Assembly: GCA_031772625.1 (NCBI GenBank)
Contig: CM062805.1
Location: 518,424,102 to 518,488,101, forward strand
Direction: 5' to 3'
Length of the DNA: 64,000 bases
From: Pinus tabuliformis
Taxonomy: Eukaryota; Streptophyta; Pinopsida; Pinales; Pinaceae
The stretch's first letter is position 1. Every line of letters begins with the position of its first letter. A program made the position numbers and the translations under genes. Below are positions 34,912 through 47,163 of this stretch, one piece after another. Below the pieces are notes generated by a model. That model did not search any database. It was given only the letters and a program-made list of their open reading frames with translations, and had not been told where the DNA came from.

Positions 34912-35277
34912 TACATTAGGTTACAAAAACAATATTTTTAGTAGGCTATGACTTCCAAGCCATCATGCTTGACTTATTGATAAACCTCATTCCCTTGTTG
35001 ACCTTTATTTACATTTGAAAATCAGTTTCTTGACCTTGGTAATGAAACCCTATACCTAATGAAATCAAACCCTAGGACCTAATGAAATGCACTGCAGATT
35101 GAGGATCAACAAGTATAGTCTATAAGGGAGGAGTTGAAGAGAAAAAAACCATTAGTGGATCCATATATCATGACCTAATGGAGTGATGAAACATTTACAG
35201 TATGGAACTCCTACTATGAAAATGCAAAAGAGCAAATTGTGATCCCTGATGTAAGTATGAAAAGATTGACACTAACA

Positions 35278-35591
35278 TTGGCTCCAATGGGGATGGTAGC
35301 TCCTTGGAGGTGCCAAGAACATCGTAGACCAAGTAGCCTTATCCATTGGGCATGGAGTAAAAAAAAAACTCAATCTGAAATACATGACTGACTGACGACT
35401 CATAGACACAAACTGACTTTACTCAACTAAAAACTGACTCAATACTAAAACACAACTGACAAACTAGAAAATATGCTTAAAATGGAGCTTATTCAATAAA
35501 AGCTACTCTAACTATTGCATTCATCACCTGATCAGGTGAAATGAAACAACCAATGCAACCAAGTAAGCATTCTGGCTGCTATTTGAATTCT
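35278..35591 (-). other. Element G 3' untranslated internal end
   Basis: Short non-coding sequence between the end of the gag-related frames and the 3' LTR. A convincing polypurine tract is not obvious; GGAGCCAA directly precedes the LTR start on the minus strand. Confidence 0.5.
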
Positions 35592-37483
35592 CTACAAGTG
35601 CTTGCTTATGAACAACAAGAGAGAACTACTAAAAGGAAACTCCCATGAAAACTTGTAAACAAATCCAAATTTTTCCAGATTGAATAATATGGATTCTCTA
35701 TCTGACTCCAAAAATACTGCATAAGGATCTTGAAATTCATGTGCACTGGGACTTAGCTCATCCAATGGATTACTTTGCTTCTCCTCATACCATGAATGCA
35801 AACTTTCATCTGAGCTTTGTGATGAGACTCCTGCTCAAAATGGCAAAGAAACCAACTTTTGGGTCAAGTTTGTATCAATACATTTTCCAAGCTCATAGTT
35901 AGCTAATGGAGAAGGACTTTGACTGCAGACATCATCCAACACATCAGCTACTGGATCGTGAAAAACTTGAAAACTATGTTGCGACCCATTTTCTATTAGT
36001 TCCAATGAGATTGCATGATTTTCTACAAGCTGCTCATTTGAAGATATACTATGCAAAATTCCCTTCAAAAACTGAAATGATTCAAAACATAATGGTACGG
36101 AATCATCTTGCATCATTTGATCATATGTTCTAGCTTCCAAGTATTCATCTACAACCTGACATTCAATGGCATTTGGGGGCTGCAAATCTAGATATGAGAA
36201 GTCTTGAACAAGGATTTCATTGCCCTCTAGATGGTCTAGATCAAAACTTATCGACAATTGATTTCTGATTGCACGAAAGTTGTCTCTGATGAACTGAAAT
36301 GAAGTAAAACAAAAAGGTAAATATCCTTCACTTACTTCAACATTTGCTGCACTTTCCTCCTCACTTCCATAGCTGATATGCATCAGCTGATCACTGTATT
36401 CGAGCTGCTGAAAGTGAACTTCGTCCTTCCATAAACTAGCTGTTGATTTGTCTACAAGATTAGCTTTTGTTTGGAGAACATAACCATCATCATACTGATC
36501 AAACTTAGGGAAATCATCAATATAAAACACATCATCAAGCATACATGTCATATCAACAGATCTCTCTTCTCCAAGATGATATGTAAAAAAATTATTATCA
36601 GATCTATGACAAATGGGATAAAAAATAAAATGTTTTGGATCAGCCACTTGTTCTTCTTCAATCAGCGAGCCATGGTCTTGAACATCATACTCTTTCCTTG
36701 TGGTGATTTTTTGCATCATCCCTTCCGCTGCACTTACCAAAATGTTGAGCTTTACCTCTAAAGATGTTGATTCCTCTAGATCTGTGTTCTTCATCTCTTC
36801 TTCCTTCAACTTTGCCCTTCTGATCAGCAGATTAGCCTCTACATCTACTACACTATTTTTCATCTCCTCAAGTTTTGCAAGGTTCCTTTCTCTCAGTTGA
36901 AACTCCATTTATGGATCAAAGGCTTCCAGGTAGTGGAAGAGAGCGGATCCAGGAGGAGGTCTTATATTAATCGACATCAAAAAATAGACTTGGTTAAACC
37001 TAGTAGAAAACAGTTGTACTGTCTCCCCTGGTAGTCTTTTCAGCTGGTTATATTCTTCTACAATCAAGAAAGGGTTCTGTCTGACCACCCACTTTTCGAG
37101 GAAAACTTTGACGAACTACTGGAAATCTGAGATGCTCGCATCAGGCAGGGTTTTGAACCAACTCTTGACTTTGCCTCACGAAGAAAGAGCAAAAAGCCTA
37201 ATACTGACATCCTCTTCATCAACTTCAAAAAGGTCAAGAAAAGACTCAAAATTCAGTACATCTCTCTCAGCAATGATGTTGTCACATTCACCATAAAATC
37301 TTGGTAGATATAGGTAATGATTTTTAGGGAAAGAATGGGATATAGGAGGTAAAATTAGAGGCTTATATCTATCTAGAATTTTACAATGTATAGGAGTATA
37401 TAAAAAAGTTGTAGAATCAGTCTTGGTCTCTTGAGCCTCATTAGTTTGAAGATGGTCATCATAAGATTCAGAAGAATGGTTTT
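35592..37483 (-). pseudogene. Element G Gag, part downstream of the C2 insertion
   Basis: The minus-strand frame resumes after C2 with NHSSESYDDHLQTNEAQE. It then has a capsid-like block: HYLYLPRFYGECDN, NFESFLDLFEVDEEDVSIRL, KVKSWFKTLPDAS, FVKVFLEKWVV, ETVQLFSTRFNQVY. This is the usual plant gypsy Gag pattern. A coiled Glu/Lys-rich segment follows (RERNLAKLEEMKNS onward), then an acidic 300-residue tail (36908-35835) without known motifs. Stops at about 37175, 37125, 36910 and 35834 break it; one is Gln CAG to TAG. No zinc knuckle and no protease are seen. Confidence 0.8.
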
Positions 37484-37649
37484 TGTTGACACCTAATCCT
37501 CTGTAGTTGGGTGAACCTGGAATGTGAACAGTCATCAGAAGATGAACTGAGCAGTCACATTCTTGTATATAACAATAGCTACCTAATGTAATAAATCGAA
37601 TCAGTTTTTCTGAGTTTTCTGCCAAACTGGAGTTACTCCTGGCCTGACA
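37484..37649 (+). repeat. C2 5' LTR
   Basis: Begins TGTTGACACC and ends CTGGCCTGACA. It matches 42558-42723 except for about four substitutions. It is unusually short for a coding Copia element. Confidence 0.95.
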
Positions 37650-37662
37650 TGGTATCAGAGCC
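37650..37662 (+). promoter_or_regulatory. C2 primer-binding site (initiator tRNA-Met)
   Basis: TGGTATCAGAGCC lies directly after the LTR; this is the standard plant Copia site. Confidence 0.95.
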
Positions 37663-38356
37663 AGCTCCTTTTTTAGCTCTTGTGCCTTGTAACTCCCTTG
37701 TCTGACTGAGTGCCTGCGCTCTGCCATATTCCCTTCCAGCGCTGCTCTGTCATATGCCTTTCATTTCTAAATGTTGTACGCATGTCTGTCATATGCGTTT
37801 TTTTCTGAACGCTGGCCCTGTCACAAGCATTGTTTAATGTATTCATTGTGTAGCATTGAGTCGACCATCGCTCATTCTATTGAACGCTCTGTCATAGTCT
37901 TTTTGAATGCTGCCTGATATCAAAGCCTGATATATCTTTTTGAACGCTGTAATTTGAAACGCCATGCCTCCGATCCACTTCTGGTTTTATGATCCAATGC
38001 TGGTTTTATGAAGGCATTTGAAATTTTGGACGAGTGCTTGTGTTTGCGCGGAACACAAAAATCCAGTGTAAAGGAATTTTCATAGCATTTGTCTGAAGCG
38101 TTTTCTCAACAAGTTTATTTAAGATGCTGAGAAGATGACGCTGTTAAAGGCATCGTTCAATCGATTATGTGAAGACTTTGGTATCTGAAAATGCTGGTGG
38201 CAGACTTGCGCGGGGTTTTCGGTATTCAAGGATGAATGTGAACAGTGGAAAGCATACATTTGAACAAAAAAAAATATTTTGTAGCAGCAGTCAATCACGC
38301 CTGCGTACTTCAATATATGGAGAAGTATTTTTTATAGAATGCATTCAATCATCTCT
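37663..38356 (+). other. C2 untranslated leader
   Basis: About 690 bp with no clear ORF. It contains several AACGCTG/GAACGCT words (37735-37980), an internal minisatellite-like feature. Confidence 0.55.
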
Positions 38357-39258
38357 ATGGTAGGAATATTTCTCACTGGCAAGGAGAACTATCCTGAATG
38401 GTCCCGGATGATAAAACACACCCTCATCTTCAATGAGTTGTGGAAAGGAGTGTGTGTCGGAGAAGGAGACAATGACCCAGTGTAGCCTACATCAGACAAA
38501 GAGCTCGTCATTTGGGAAAACAAGAACAACAAAGCCTATGCATTAATCATAGCATCTGTAAATGAAGAAGTAAGTCGCCATATTTCATCATATTCAACTG
38601 CCTTTGAAGCTTTACAAAAGCTGAAAGAACTCTATGACTCACATTCTGCACTTGAAGTTGTTCAGCTCATTATTAAACTCTTCACTCTTGAACTGAAAAA
38701 TAATGATCCTCTTGCTCTTGCATCTGAAGTAAAGTCTATAATGCATGATATTAAATCCACTAAGGTTGAGCTGGATATCCCTCTTATTTCTTTTCTCAAG
38801 GCACTCTATCCTACCTACTCCAGTTATCTTGAGTCTTTATAAGCAAATGGAAATCTTAAAGATATAACCTTTGACTCTCTTGTGAAAAAGTTTGCTAAAA
38901 GAGAGAAAGCCTTTGGAAAGAAGACAGTCCCTGAATCTTCTGAAGAGACTGTTTGCCTTGCTCATAAAGAAAAGCATCCTGCTCAAGATTCTACAAGAGG
39001 AAGAGGTGGACGAAGAGGAAGAGGAAGATACTTCAGAGGCAGGGGGGCAGAAATTCTCAAGGAGAAAAGGCAGATCTTCATTGCATTCGCTGCAAACGAA
39101 ATGGATCACATGATGCTTCTACATGCAAGCTACCATGGGACAAAATTGAGCAGAAAAGAAACCAGCAGAAAGGTAAAACTGATGATACAGACAAAGGTAA
39201 AGCACCTGAATCCGCTCACTATATTGAGGCACAATGTAACATTGGAGTAAATGAAGAT
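38357..39258 (+). pseudogene. C2 Gag
   Basis: The start MVGIFLTGKENYPEWSRMIK and following ELWKGVCVGEGDND are the N terminus of a Copia Gag. A helical capsid region follows (EALQKLKELYDSH, VVQLIIKLFTLELK). TAG at 38483 (Gln codon lost) and TAA at 38840 (CAA lost) break it. An Arg/Gly-rich stretch (GRGGRRGRGRYFRGRG) precedes a zinc knuckle CIRCKRNGSHDASTC, which is in another frame, so one frameshift lies near 39045. Past the shift the frame is the same as that of the polyprotein from 39259. Confidence 0.85.
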
Positions 39259-41061
39259 TTGTTTAATGCTTCACTTGCTTCTTCAAAAAATGATTGGTTG
39301 CTTGATTCAGGAGCAACCTGTCATATGACTCATAGAAAAGATTTTTTTGAATATTTCACTGACAATGTTGATGGAGCAGTATACTTTGCAGATCAGTCAA
39401 AAATCAAGCCATCAGAGCTTGGCACAATCAGGCTTAAACTACCTGGTCTTCTAGACTTTCTTCTGGATCATGTTCTATATCTCCCACAACTCAAGAGAAA
39501 CTTGCTGTCCTTGGTCCACATCCGCCAGCAAGGTCACTCCATTCATATGTTTGATGGCAAGCTTGAGGTAAGAAAAGAATCTGACCACTCACTTGTCATG
39601 AGGGGAATAAAAGAAGAAAGGCTTCTCAAACTGCAAGGAACCTCTGCTCATGCACAACATTTCTCATATATTTCTCATCATGAAGAAGGTACACTTCCAT
39701 CAAGTTTATTATGGCATGCTATATTTGGACATTTAAACTATGACAGTCTCCGCTTATTGAAGAAAAATGGTTTTGCTGGTTTGCCTACAATTCCTAGGAA
39801 ACATAAGCAATGTGATGCTTACATTCTAGGAAAGCATAGAAAACAGTCTTTTCATGATTCACATTCAAGAACACATAGGAAGCTTGAACTCATTCATTCA
39901 GATTTATGTGGTCTAATGCCTGTTCCTTCTGCAAATGGAAATAAATATATCATGACATTTATTGATGATTACACCAGAATGTGTTGGGTTTATTTATTGA
40001 AGAACAAATCTGATGCTTTTCAAACATTAAAGAATTTTCATAAATGGATTGAAAATGATGCACAATCTCATATTGGGTCTATTCGCACTGATAATGGAAA
40101 AGAATATACATCAAATGAATTTGAAAACTATCTTCGCCAACATGGGATCAAACATCAAACAACTGTGCCTTATAATCCCCAACAGAATGGTGTAGCTGAA
40201 AGAATGAATAGAACAATCTTGAATATGGTACGATCCATGATTTTCTTAAAAAATGTAAAGATAATGTTTTGGGCTGATGCTGTTCTATGTGCTGCATATA
40301 TAAAGAATAGATGTCCATCTAATGCCATAAGAAACAAGACTCCTTATGAATTGTGGTATGGACATGTTCCTTCGGTAAAACATCTCAGGATCTTTGGTTC
40401 CACCTGTTATTCTTTGATACCAAAGGTACATAGAAACAAACTTGGTGCTAGAAGTCGTGAGTGTATCTTCCTGGGGTATTCAAACACCTCTAAAGCATAC
40501 TGCCTCTATGATGAAGTAAATAAAAAGTTTGTTGTATCTAGAGATGTCATTTTTATTGAACCATCCAAATCTGACAATCTTGTTGAGCGACAACTTGATC
40601 GCTTGGATAGATTCGCAAAAACGAAATCATTTCAAGAATTTGATAATCAGATTCCACATCTTGAAGGGGGGATTCCTATATTAGAACAACATGTGGAATC
40701 TTCTTCTGAAGAACAATCTCCTCTGCATGAAACTCCAACAACGGATGATGCTTTAAGTGATGTAATTGATAGAATTGGGAGACTCAATCTTGATTCAGTC
40801 CCAACTCAATCAATAGAGCAGCCTGGACCATCTCAGAAAGGTCCCCCAAAGTGGCTGACAAAGACACTTGAAAGTGTTCATCCTGATGAAATTGGAAAAA
40901 CAGGAACCAGAAATTCAAACCGACAAGATGGAGGTGATGTAGATGACTCTAATTCACTTGTTGATATGGATGTTACTTATGATTGTGAATTGAAGTTGTC
41001 TACAGATTTTGAACCAACTTTTTCAAAGAAGCTGCTTCTCATGATGAATGGAAAGAAGTGA
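39259..41061 (+). pseudogene. C2 protease and integrase
   Basis: Protease active site: WLLDSGATCHMT. The integrase zinc region is LLWHAIFGHLNYDSL followed by CDAYILGKH, where the second Cys of the usual CxxC is Tyr. The catalytic core is complete: D in LIHSDLCG, D in IRTDNGKEYTS, E in QQNGVAERMNRT. The C-terminal GKR-like region reads YELWYGHVPSVKHLRIFG and RECIFLGY. A 1-nt shift near 41010-41040 separates it from RT. Apart from the Cys-to-Tyr change and this shift, it is well preserved. Confidence 0.92.
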
Positions 41062-42548
41062 TGCAAAAGGAGTATGATGCCCTCATAAAGAATGGCACTT
41101 GGAAGCTGGTTGATCCTCCATTTGGAACCAAAGCAATTGGCTGCAAGTAGGTCTACAAGAACAAATACAAAGCTGATGGCTCACTTGACAAGCACAAAGC
41201 TAGGCTTGTGGAAAAACGTTTTGCACAGAAGGAAGGGGTCGATTATGAGGAAATTTTTGCCCCCACAGCAAAATGGGCCACCATCCGGACACTCTTTGCA
41301 CTAGCAGCTCAGAATGGTTGGAAAGTCCATCAAATGGATGTAAAAACGGCATTCTTGAATGGAGATCTAAAAGAGAATGTTTTTGTGTCCCAACCTGAAG
41401 GATTTTCTATGAAAGGACATGAACAAAAAGTATGCAAACTTGTGAAGTCCTTGTATGGCCTCAAACAAGCACCGTGAGCCTGGTATGGAAAACTAACTGA
41501 GCATCTTCTGAAACTCAACTTCAATCATTTTGATATTGATGATGCAACTTTATTTGTCAAGAAAGTTGGAAAAACAGTTGTATATCTTGTGGTATATGTA
41601 GATGATCTTTTAATGACAGGGAACAATGAAAGCTACATTGCATCCATAAAGAAGGAATTGGGGAAAAGTTTTGAAATGACTGATTTGGGCTATGTTCATT
41701 ACTATCTTGGCATTGAAGTAACCCAACATCCAAAATCCATATTTCTTTCTCAAAAGAAATACATTGGAGATTTGTTAAACAGATTTGGCATGACAGAGTG
41801 CAATCCTCTTTCTACTCCAATGGAACAAAACTTAAAGCTCACATCTATTGAAGGAAAGGAATTCGAGGATGCAACCAAGTATAGACAGCTTGTAGGAAGT
41901 CTCATCTACCTCACTACTACGAGAGCAGACATTTCATTTGTTGTTGGAATCATCTCCAGGTTTATGCACAAGCCTTGTGAGGGACATTGGTCTACTGCAA
42001 AAAGAGTTCTAAGGTTCTTGAAGGGAACTCAAGACCTTAGAATCAATTATACACAGGTGGACGACTTCAGCTTGATTGGATACTCTGATTCAGACTTCGA
42101 TGGAGACAAAGAAACTGGGGTATCTACTTCAGGATACCCTATGAGTCTTGGATCAGGAGCTGTCTCTTGGAGATCATGCAAACAATCAGTTCCAGCAGAT
42201 TCCACAACAGAAGCAGAATACGTGGCAGCAGTTGAAGCAACGAAAGAAATTGTGTGGCTCAGGAAAATTCTTGAAGATTTGCAGGTAAAACAAGTACAAT
42301 CAACTCCACTCATGATTGACAACACCTCTGCAATAAAGTTGGCCAAGAATCCAAAGTTCCATGATCGTACAAAGCACATCAATACTAAATATCATCTGAT
42401 CCGACATCATGTTGAGGCCAAAAAAATCCATCTCCGTCATTGTTCCACAAATGAGCAAATTGCAGACATCTTCACCAAAGCGCTTGGAAGAGAAAAGCTT
42501 GAAAGATTTAGAATGATGCTTGGACTCACCAACATCCCTTCAGATTAA
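41062..42548 (+). pseudogene. C2 reverse transcriptase and RNase H
   Basis: RT starts around DEWKEVMQKEYDALIKNGTW in the frame after the shift. TAG at about 41148 replaces the Trp of GCKWVYK, and TGA at about 41476 replaces the Arg of QAPRAWY. Conserved boxes are VHQMDVKTAFLNGDL, SLYGLKQAP and the catalytic VVYVDDLLMTG. RNase H shows GYSDSDFDGDKETGVSTSGY, TTEAEYVAA and HINTKYHLIRHHV. It ends NIPSD before the polypurine tract. Confidence 0.92.
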
Positions 42549-42557
42549 GAGGGGGAA
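42542..42557 (+). promoter_or_regulatory. C2 polypurine tract
   Basis: AGATTAAGAGGGGGAA directly precedes the 3' LTR; a textbook plus-strand primer. Confidence 0.9.
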
Positions 42558-42723
42558 TGTTGACACCTAATCCTCTGCAGTTGGGTGAACCTGGAATGTG
42601 AACATTCATCAGAAGATGAACTGAGCAGTCACATTCTTGTATATAACAATAGATACCTAATGTAATAAATCGAATCAATTTTTCTGAGTTTTCTGCCAAA
42701 CTGGAGTTACTCCTGGCCTGACA
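42558..42723 (+). repeat. C2 3' LTR
   Basis: TGTTGACACC to CTGGCCTGACA, 166 bp, followed by the target duplication GTTTT at 42724-42728. Confidence 0.95.
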
Positions 42724-42813
42724 GTTTTGATCAAGATCAAAGGCATGTGAATATTTTGTATTCACAATCTTCAAAGGGAAAGAATCAAATGCAGGTCTAG
42801 GATCTTTTCTCAA
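42724..42813 (-). pseudogene. Element G Gag, N-terminal part upstream of C2
   Basis: The minus strand reads MRKDPRPAFDSFPLKIVNTK and YSHAFDLDQN, ending at the C2 insertion. It continues in the same frame on the other side of C2 at 37483. This short N-terminal part explains where Gag begins, about 300 bp after the G primer-binding site. Confidence 0.75.
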
Positions 42814-43109
42814 ATACAGTATATCTCATAAAGCATTCTTGACATTCTCGAGAAAAGAGAAGAAATAATTTGTAACAAAGAACATAATGTCTTGGATGAA
42901 ATTCCAACTTGAATACCTGATCTTTCCATATTGTCCTTTCATGTTTCTGCTAGTCGGGTTCATCCTCCAGTGGAGTCCTTGGATCTGATCTCGAAACTAA
43001 TTTAGAGTCACCAGGTGAATGATTTCAGCCTTTCGGTGTTTGATTTTTGTCCACCATCAACAATTAGATATGATCTTGATACATTTTGCTGAGGAACATA
43101 AAACTACGT
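42814..43109 (-). other. Element G untranslated leader
   Basis: About 300 bp between the primer-binding site and the gag start, without an ORF. Confidence 0.6.
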
Positions 43110-43127
43110 TCCCCGGTATGGTTGCCA
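43110..43127 (-). promoter_or_regulatory. Element G primer-binding site
   Basis: The minus strand reads TGGCAACCATACCGGGGA, three nt from the LTR end. It is close to the tRNA-Asp complement of Gypsy-1 (about 13 of 18 positions), so it is probably a mutated tRNA-Asp site. Confidence 0.75.
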
Positions 43128-44787
43128 CAATATTATCACCTAGATTGACCTCAGGTTGAAGGGAGGCAATTCTAGGGTAACCACAAACCACACATAACCT
43201 AGTAGCTAGCCCTGCTAGGTTGAGAGAGGGCTCTCTCCTTATGGATCTCAACCAAGATGACTGGATCAGGGAGAAGATTTTAGACTAGGTATAGTAGCTC
43301 GAAAGGTTTTGATTGAATTTGTTGTTGTTTTACTGGATCAGATGGAGCTGGGCAGTTTAGGTCTAGGAATTTAGGTTAGAAATACAGGGTGTTCTATGGG
43401 GCAAGGTAGGCATAGGCTTTAGCACTTCAGGCTTAATGGTGTGATGTGTTTAAGATTGATGAGGAGCTAAGGAGGGCATGTGACAATCCTTGATCCTTCT
43501 CAAATAGTAGAAAACATGAAATATTGAATGATTTCCCAAGGTAGAGCATTGTTACAATGGATTCCACCTATCTAACTTGATAACATTCAACAAGAAGCAA
43601 TGAAATGGATGATGGCATACATAAAACATGCAAAGAAAAGATTACAAAAGAAGAAACTATGCTAGAACTCCATACCACAGGGATCCCATAAAAATAGCTG
43701 CAAATCCTATTAATTTCCTTGCCAAACTACTTACAACGATGTACAATCAAGCATTGAGCATCCAAGTGAGTCCAACCTGTACAAATGACTAAGAAAACAC
43801 GTGATATACACATCAAAACCACTCATCCTAGCCTCAGGAGTCGAATCCATAAGAAGAGGAGTTGTTTCAACAAACCCTAAACAAGGAACTGGTTTCCAGG
43901 CCACCTAACAACTTGCCTCTAAAAGATGGGAAATTGATTCATTGTCCTCAAAACAACCTTTAATCCAATGAATCTACACTCTATCACTATTTACCTACCA
44001 TAATTACATGCCAAATCATCATTTACATTGGTAAAATATCCACCATGAGAGAAAATCCACAATCATAGTGAAAAACTAGAAAAATAGGCATCTTGTGCAA
44101 AATTTGCTCAAGGCGCAGCGCTAGTGGCTCAACGCGTAGTGCCACGTTTAGGCCCCTTTTGGAGACTTCTTGGCATCCAAATTGAGCCCATGATAGCTCA
44201 TTCGAAAGGTCTTTAAGTCTATTTTTTGGAAAACCTAGAATTTCTGCATTTGGAGCTTAGTTGACCCCTCAAAACGTAATTCTCCTAAGGCTGCTTCTGT
44301 GTGTCCAAAAAGTGGCAGAAAGGTCAATTTTGGAGTGTTTTTGGACCTTTTGGTGGGCTAATTTTGCTCCAAAAATTCTGAAAATTTCTAGGGTGCATGT
44401 CCTCACTACACTAAATCCAAAAATGTAAGCCATTCCTCCATTGGATGCCCCTAGGAAAAGCGCAGCGCTGGTGGTGCTGCGCTTCTGGGCAGTTTTCCTG
44501 TGTATTAAAATTCAAAATTTGCAAATGACAAAATTTGCCCAAAACTTGCCCAAAATTTGTGTGAAGCACCACCATCATGTGCTTTGATGAGCCAAGGAAG
44601 CCTTAACCAACATTCTAAGTCTATCCTCCTCTTTCTTGCCATTCAAGGCCCGCCTTAACCTAGCTTTCAGCTTCTTGATTCTTAAGTTGCAAATCTTATT
44701 GTGGGTCCTGTAGTGATAAGCCATGTGTCTAAGCATATGCTTGTCCCTATTGGCCTTCTTTAATAGCTATTCAAGGTGGAGAGTTAC

Positions 44788-46048
44788 TCATTCAAGCCAA
44801 GTCTCCTTGTCCTTTTCAATTTCTTGCTCAAGAGGGGTCAAAGTGACTTGTGCTTCTTTGCCACTTTGCCTCTTTGCTTTGAGCACTTCTAGCTCCATGA
44901 GGACTTGTTTGTCACTCAATTGTTTGTTTTCTTGCTCTAAGTATGTGATGACATACTTGGCCCTCTCTAGGTTGTCCATCAAAGCTTATTCCTGAGCTTC
45001 CTTTTTCCTGTATGATGATGTCGTTTATGGTTTCGCTCTGTTGAGCTTCTAAATCAATGGTCTCAATGTTAGGCTGCTCAAGCTCATCATGTTCTGCTAG
45101 ATCAAAGTATCTTTCCTCCTCATCATCAAGGTCCACCTCTTGCACCTTTTCCTTCCCTTTGTGTAGCTAATGTACCTATACCTGCTGCGTCGATGAAGAA
45201 GGCAAAGCCCCTTCCACATCCCGTGGAGTTAGCATTTGCCTATGGATTGATGAAGAAGGCAAGGTCCCTTCCACATCCTGTGGAGCAAACACTTGCCTAG
45301 CAACTGCAAACAATATCCTTGTGCCTCTCTGATATGTCAAGTAAACTGACACCTCAACAGTTCTTGTCTCCTTGATCTCTTCTCCCATTTTGACTTGACT
45401 GGAAGGTCCCCTTGCTTCTTGAGACACTGGTGAAGGAACTTGAGGACCCCTAAATATGTCATGAGCAATAAATGTCTCCAAAGGGATGTTGAGGAGATTG
45501 AGATGATGACGAACACAAATTTTTATCAAGGAGTAGTGGTAGAGGCTGCTCATCTGCTGAGGGTATGGCTTCTTCTGCTCCAGATAAGCCATCTTCTCAA
45601 TGCTTCTGAACAAAAGGTATGAGAGGTTTAACATATTCAACCTCGTAAAATGCATGAGGAGCCTGATGTGGTAAGTTTACAACCTGGAAAATATGCCCTC
45701 ACAAGTGAAATATCTGATGATGATTCTTATCAAGGGGACATACTTGTTCTCAAGAAATTTGAAAGGAAAAAGCCTCTTCACCTGATTTCTGTACTGAGGT
45801 TTAATGTAAGGCTCATAATAATGTTCCTTAAGATCCTAAGCCTTATACCACTTCTCACCAACATTAGGAAACCTGGTGGCATCTGAAATGTTGGATGGTG
45901 ACACTGTGAAAGTTACCGTAGCAAGAGTCACTTTATTGTTTTGAAGATGAGCTACAAAGAGTCTAGTGAGCTTTGGGTGAAACTGGACTCTCTCCACTCG
46001 TTCACAAAACTCATAGCATCCAAGATGTCTAAAACATGAAACAACCAA
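44788..46048 (-). pseudogene. LTR-embedded ORF of element G (plant transposon-associated domain plus coiled coil)
   Basis: The minus strand encodes, across several stops and shifts, a protein homologous to that at 1-980. Shared blocks are TFTVSPSNISDATRFPNVGE and KWYKA, then KRLFPFKFLENKYVPL, YFTCEGIFSRLYHAHIRLLM, LNLSYLLFRSIEKMAY and SLYHYSLIKI. Downstream, about 44788-45145 is acidic and then Gln/Glu/Lys-rich with heptad-like spacing (LEQENKQLSDKQVLMELEVL), a likely coiled coil. A TAG after KWYKA is at a probable Gln codon. The orientation equals that of element G, and the ORF lies wholly inside the LTR. Function is unknown. Confidence 0.7.
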
Positions 46049-46594
46049 CTGAGAAGCCTACAGTTCCCTTATGTTTGTTGGCTCTTCTTTTGTGATCTTG
46101 CCTCCCTTATGTGGTTTTTTGCGCTGCCCGGCTCTATCTGCTAAACTATCGCTAGCTGTGTTTTGCTCTTAATATTCATGATCTTCTCTATCCATGTTTA
46201 CAAGATTTTTTAGTTGCATGCCTTTAGAAAGGGTTGAAGGGAATGAGTGGGAGTCTTTAGGATTGTAGGGATGTGTTTAGGGTAGATTTAGACAAAATAT
46301 TAATTATGAGAGTGAGGGAAAGGGTTTTTAGGATGAGGGATATAATGAGGGGATATGGATGAGGGGACAGGTAATGATGTAGAGAAGGTTTTTAGTTCTA
46401 GTGACGGGTGGTGGGAAACAAAGCAGTTAGGGTTTTGTAGAAGAAACTAAGGTTTGATTTTAAGTGTGAAGACATTGTCTATAACTTTCATTGTGCAAGC
46501 TAAAAATAAAGTGGAGAAGGGGAAATTACTTGTAAAATAGGAAATAGCAGAGAATTTGGTGAATTTTTTGGTGTTATGGATGATATGGTGGCAT

Positions 46595-46775
46595 ACTGCC
46601 CAACGCGTAGCGCCTAGTCCTATGCGCAGCGTGTTTTTAAATTTGAACTACTAGAAATCGCCAGGAGTGCAGCACCCTGCTCTACGCGCAGTGCCTTGTC
46701 CCCTATGCGCAACACCAACCTATTTTCTCCAGTAGCGCAACACCTTACTCCCTACGCGCAACGCTTATTTTCTTC
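46595..46775. repeat. Cluster of GCGYAGYGCC-type words in the G right LTR
   Basis: CAACGCGTAGCGCC, TATGCGCAGCG, TACGCGCAGTGCC and ACGCGCAACGC variants occur about every 25-40 bp, matching the cluster in the left LTR. Confidence 0.7.
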
Positions 46776-47129
46776 TGCCCAAACTCACTTAAGTTTCACC
46801 TTTTGCTCTTACCTTTGGACTTCTTTGCTTACAAGATGAGCATAATGACTTAGAAAATGGAATATGAGGGTTTATATATGAGTACAAATTTGATTTTTCA
46901 CTTTAGAAAAACCCACTTTCAAATGTTCCTTGTCTTTTTCAAAATTATGTTTTTTAATGCCTTTTCTCATTTTGTCTTTGCAGGTGGATCAATGTTCATG
47001 CTGACTTGATTTTTGCAGTGATTTTTTGTTCGGTAGTAGCAACAGATATTTAGGAGAAGTTGGGAACCATTATTACATATAGAAACATAAAAATAATACA
47101 ATAAATATAAACAAATTCAAAATACTCTG

Positions 47130-47163
47130 TTTTCACCTCAAAAACATTTTTTTGAGGTGAAAA
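47130..47163. repeat. 14-bp hairpin in the G right LTR
   Basis: TTTTCACCTCAAAA pairs with TTTTGAGGTGAAAA across ACATTT. It is the counterpart of the hairpin in the left LTR, about 365-400 nt from the LTR start in element orientation. Confidence 0.8.

Larger units (their letters stand above)
32460..35277 (-). repeat. Element G 3' LTR (left copy, internally deleted)
   Basis: It aligns with 43131-47527. A deletion near 33522 removes the equivalent of about 44197-45717, with ATGAT-like microhomology at the join. A second loss of about 60 bp lies near 33800. Together these account for the length difference of 1579 bp. The deletion removes the C-terminal part of the LTR ORF. Confidence 0.9.
37484..42723 (+). 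mobile_element. Copia C2: Ty1/copia retrotransposon with 165-bp LTRs
   Basis: It has LTRs of about 165 bp at both ends, a primer-binding site, gag, and pol in Ty1/copia order (protease, integrase, RT, RNase H), with a polypurine tract before the 3' LTR. Flanking GTTTT on both sides is a 5-bp target duplication. The LTRs differ at about four positions, so this is the younger layer of the nest. It sits antisense in the Gag of element G, whose frame is continuous across the site. The left edge may be off by 1 bp. Confidence 0.95.
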
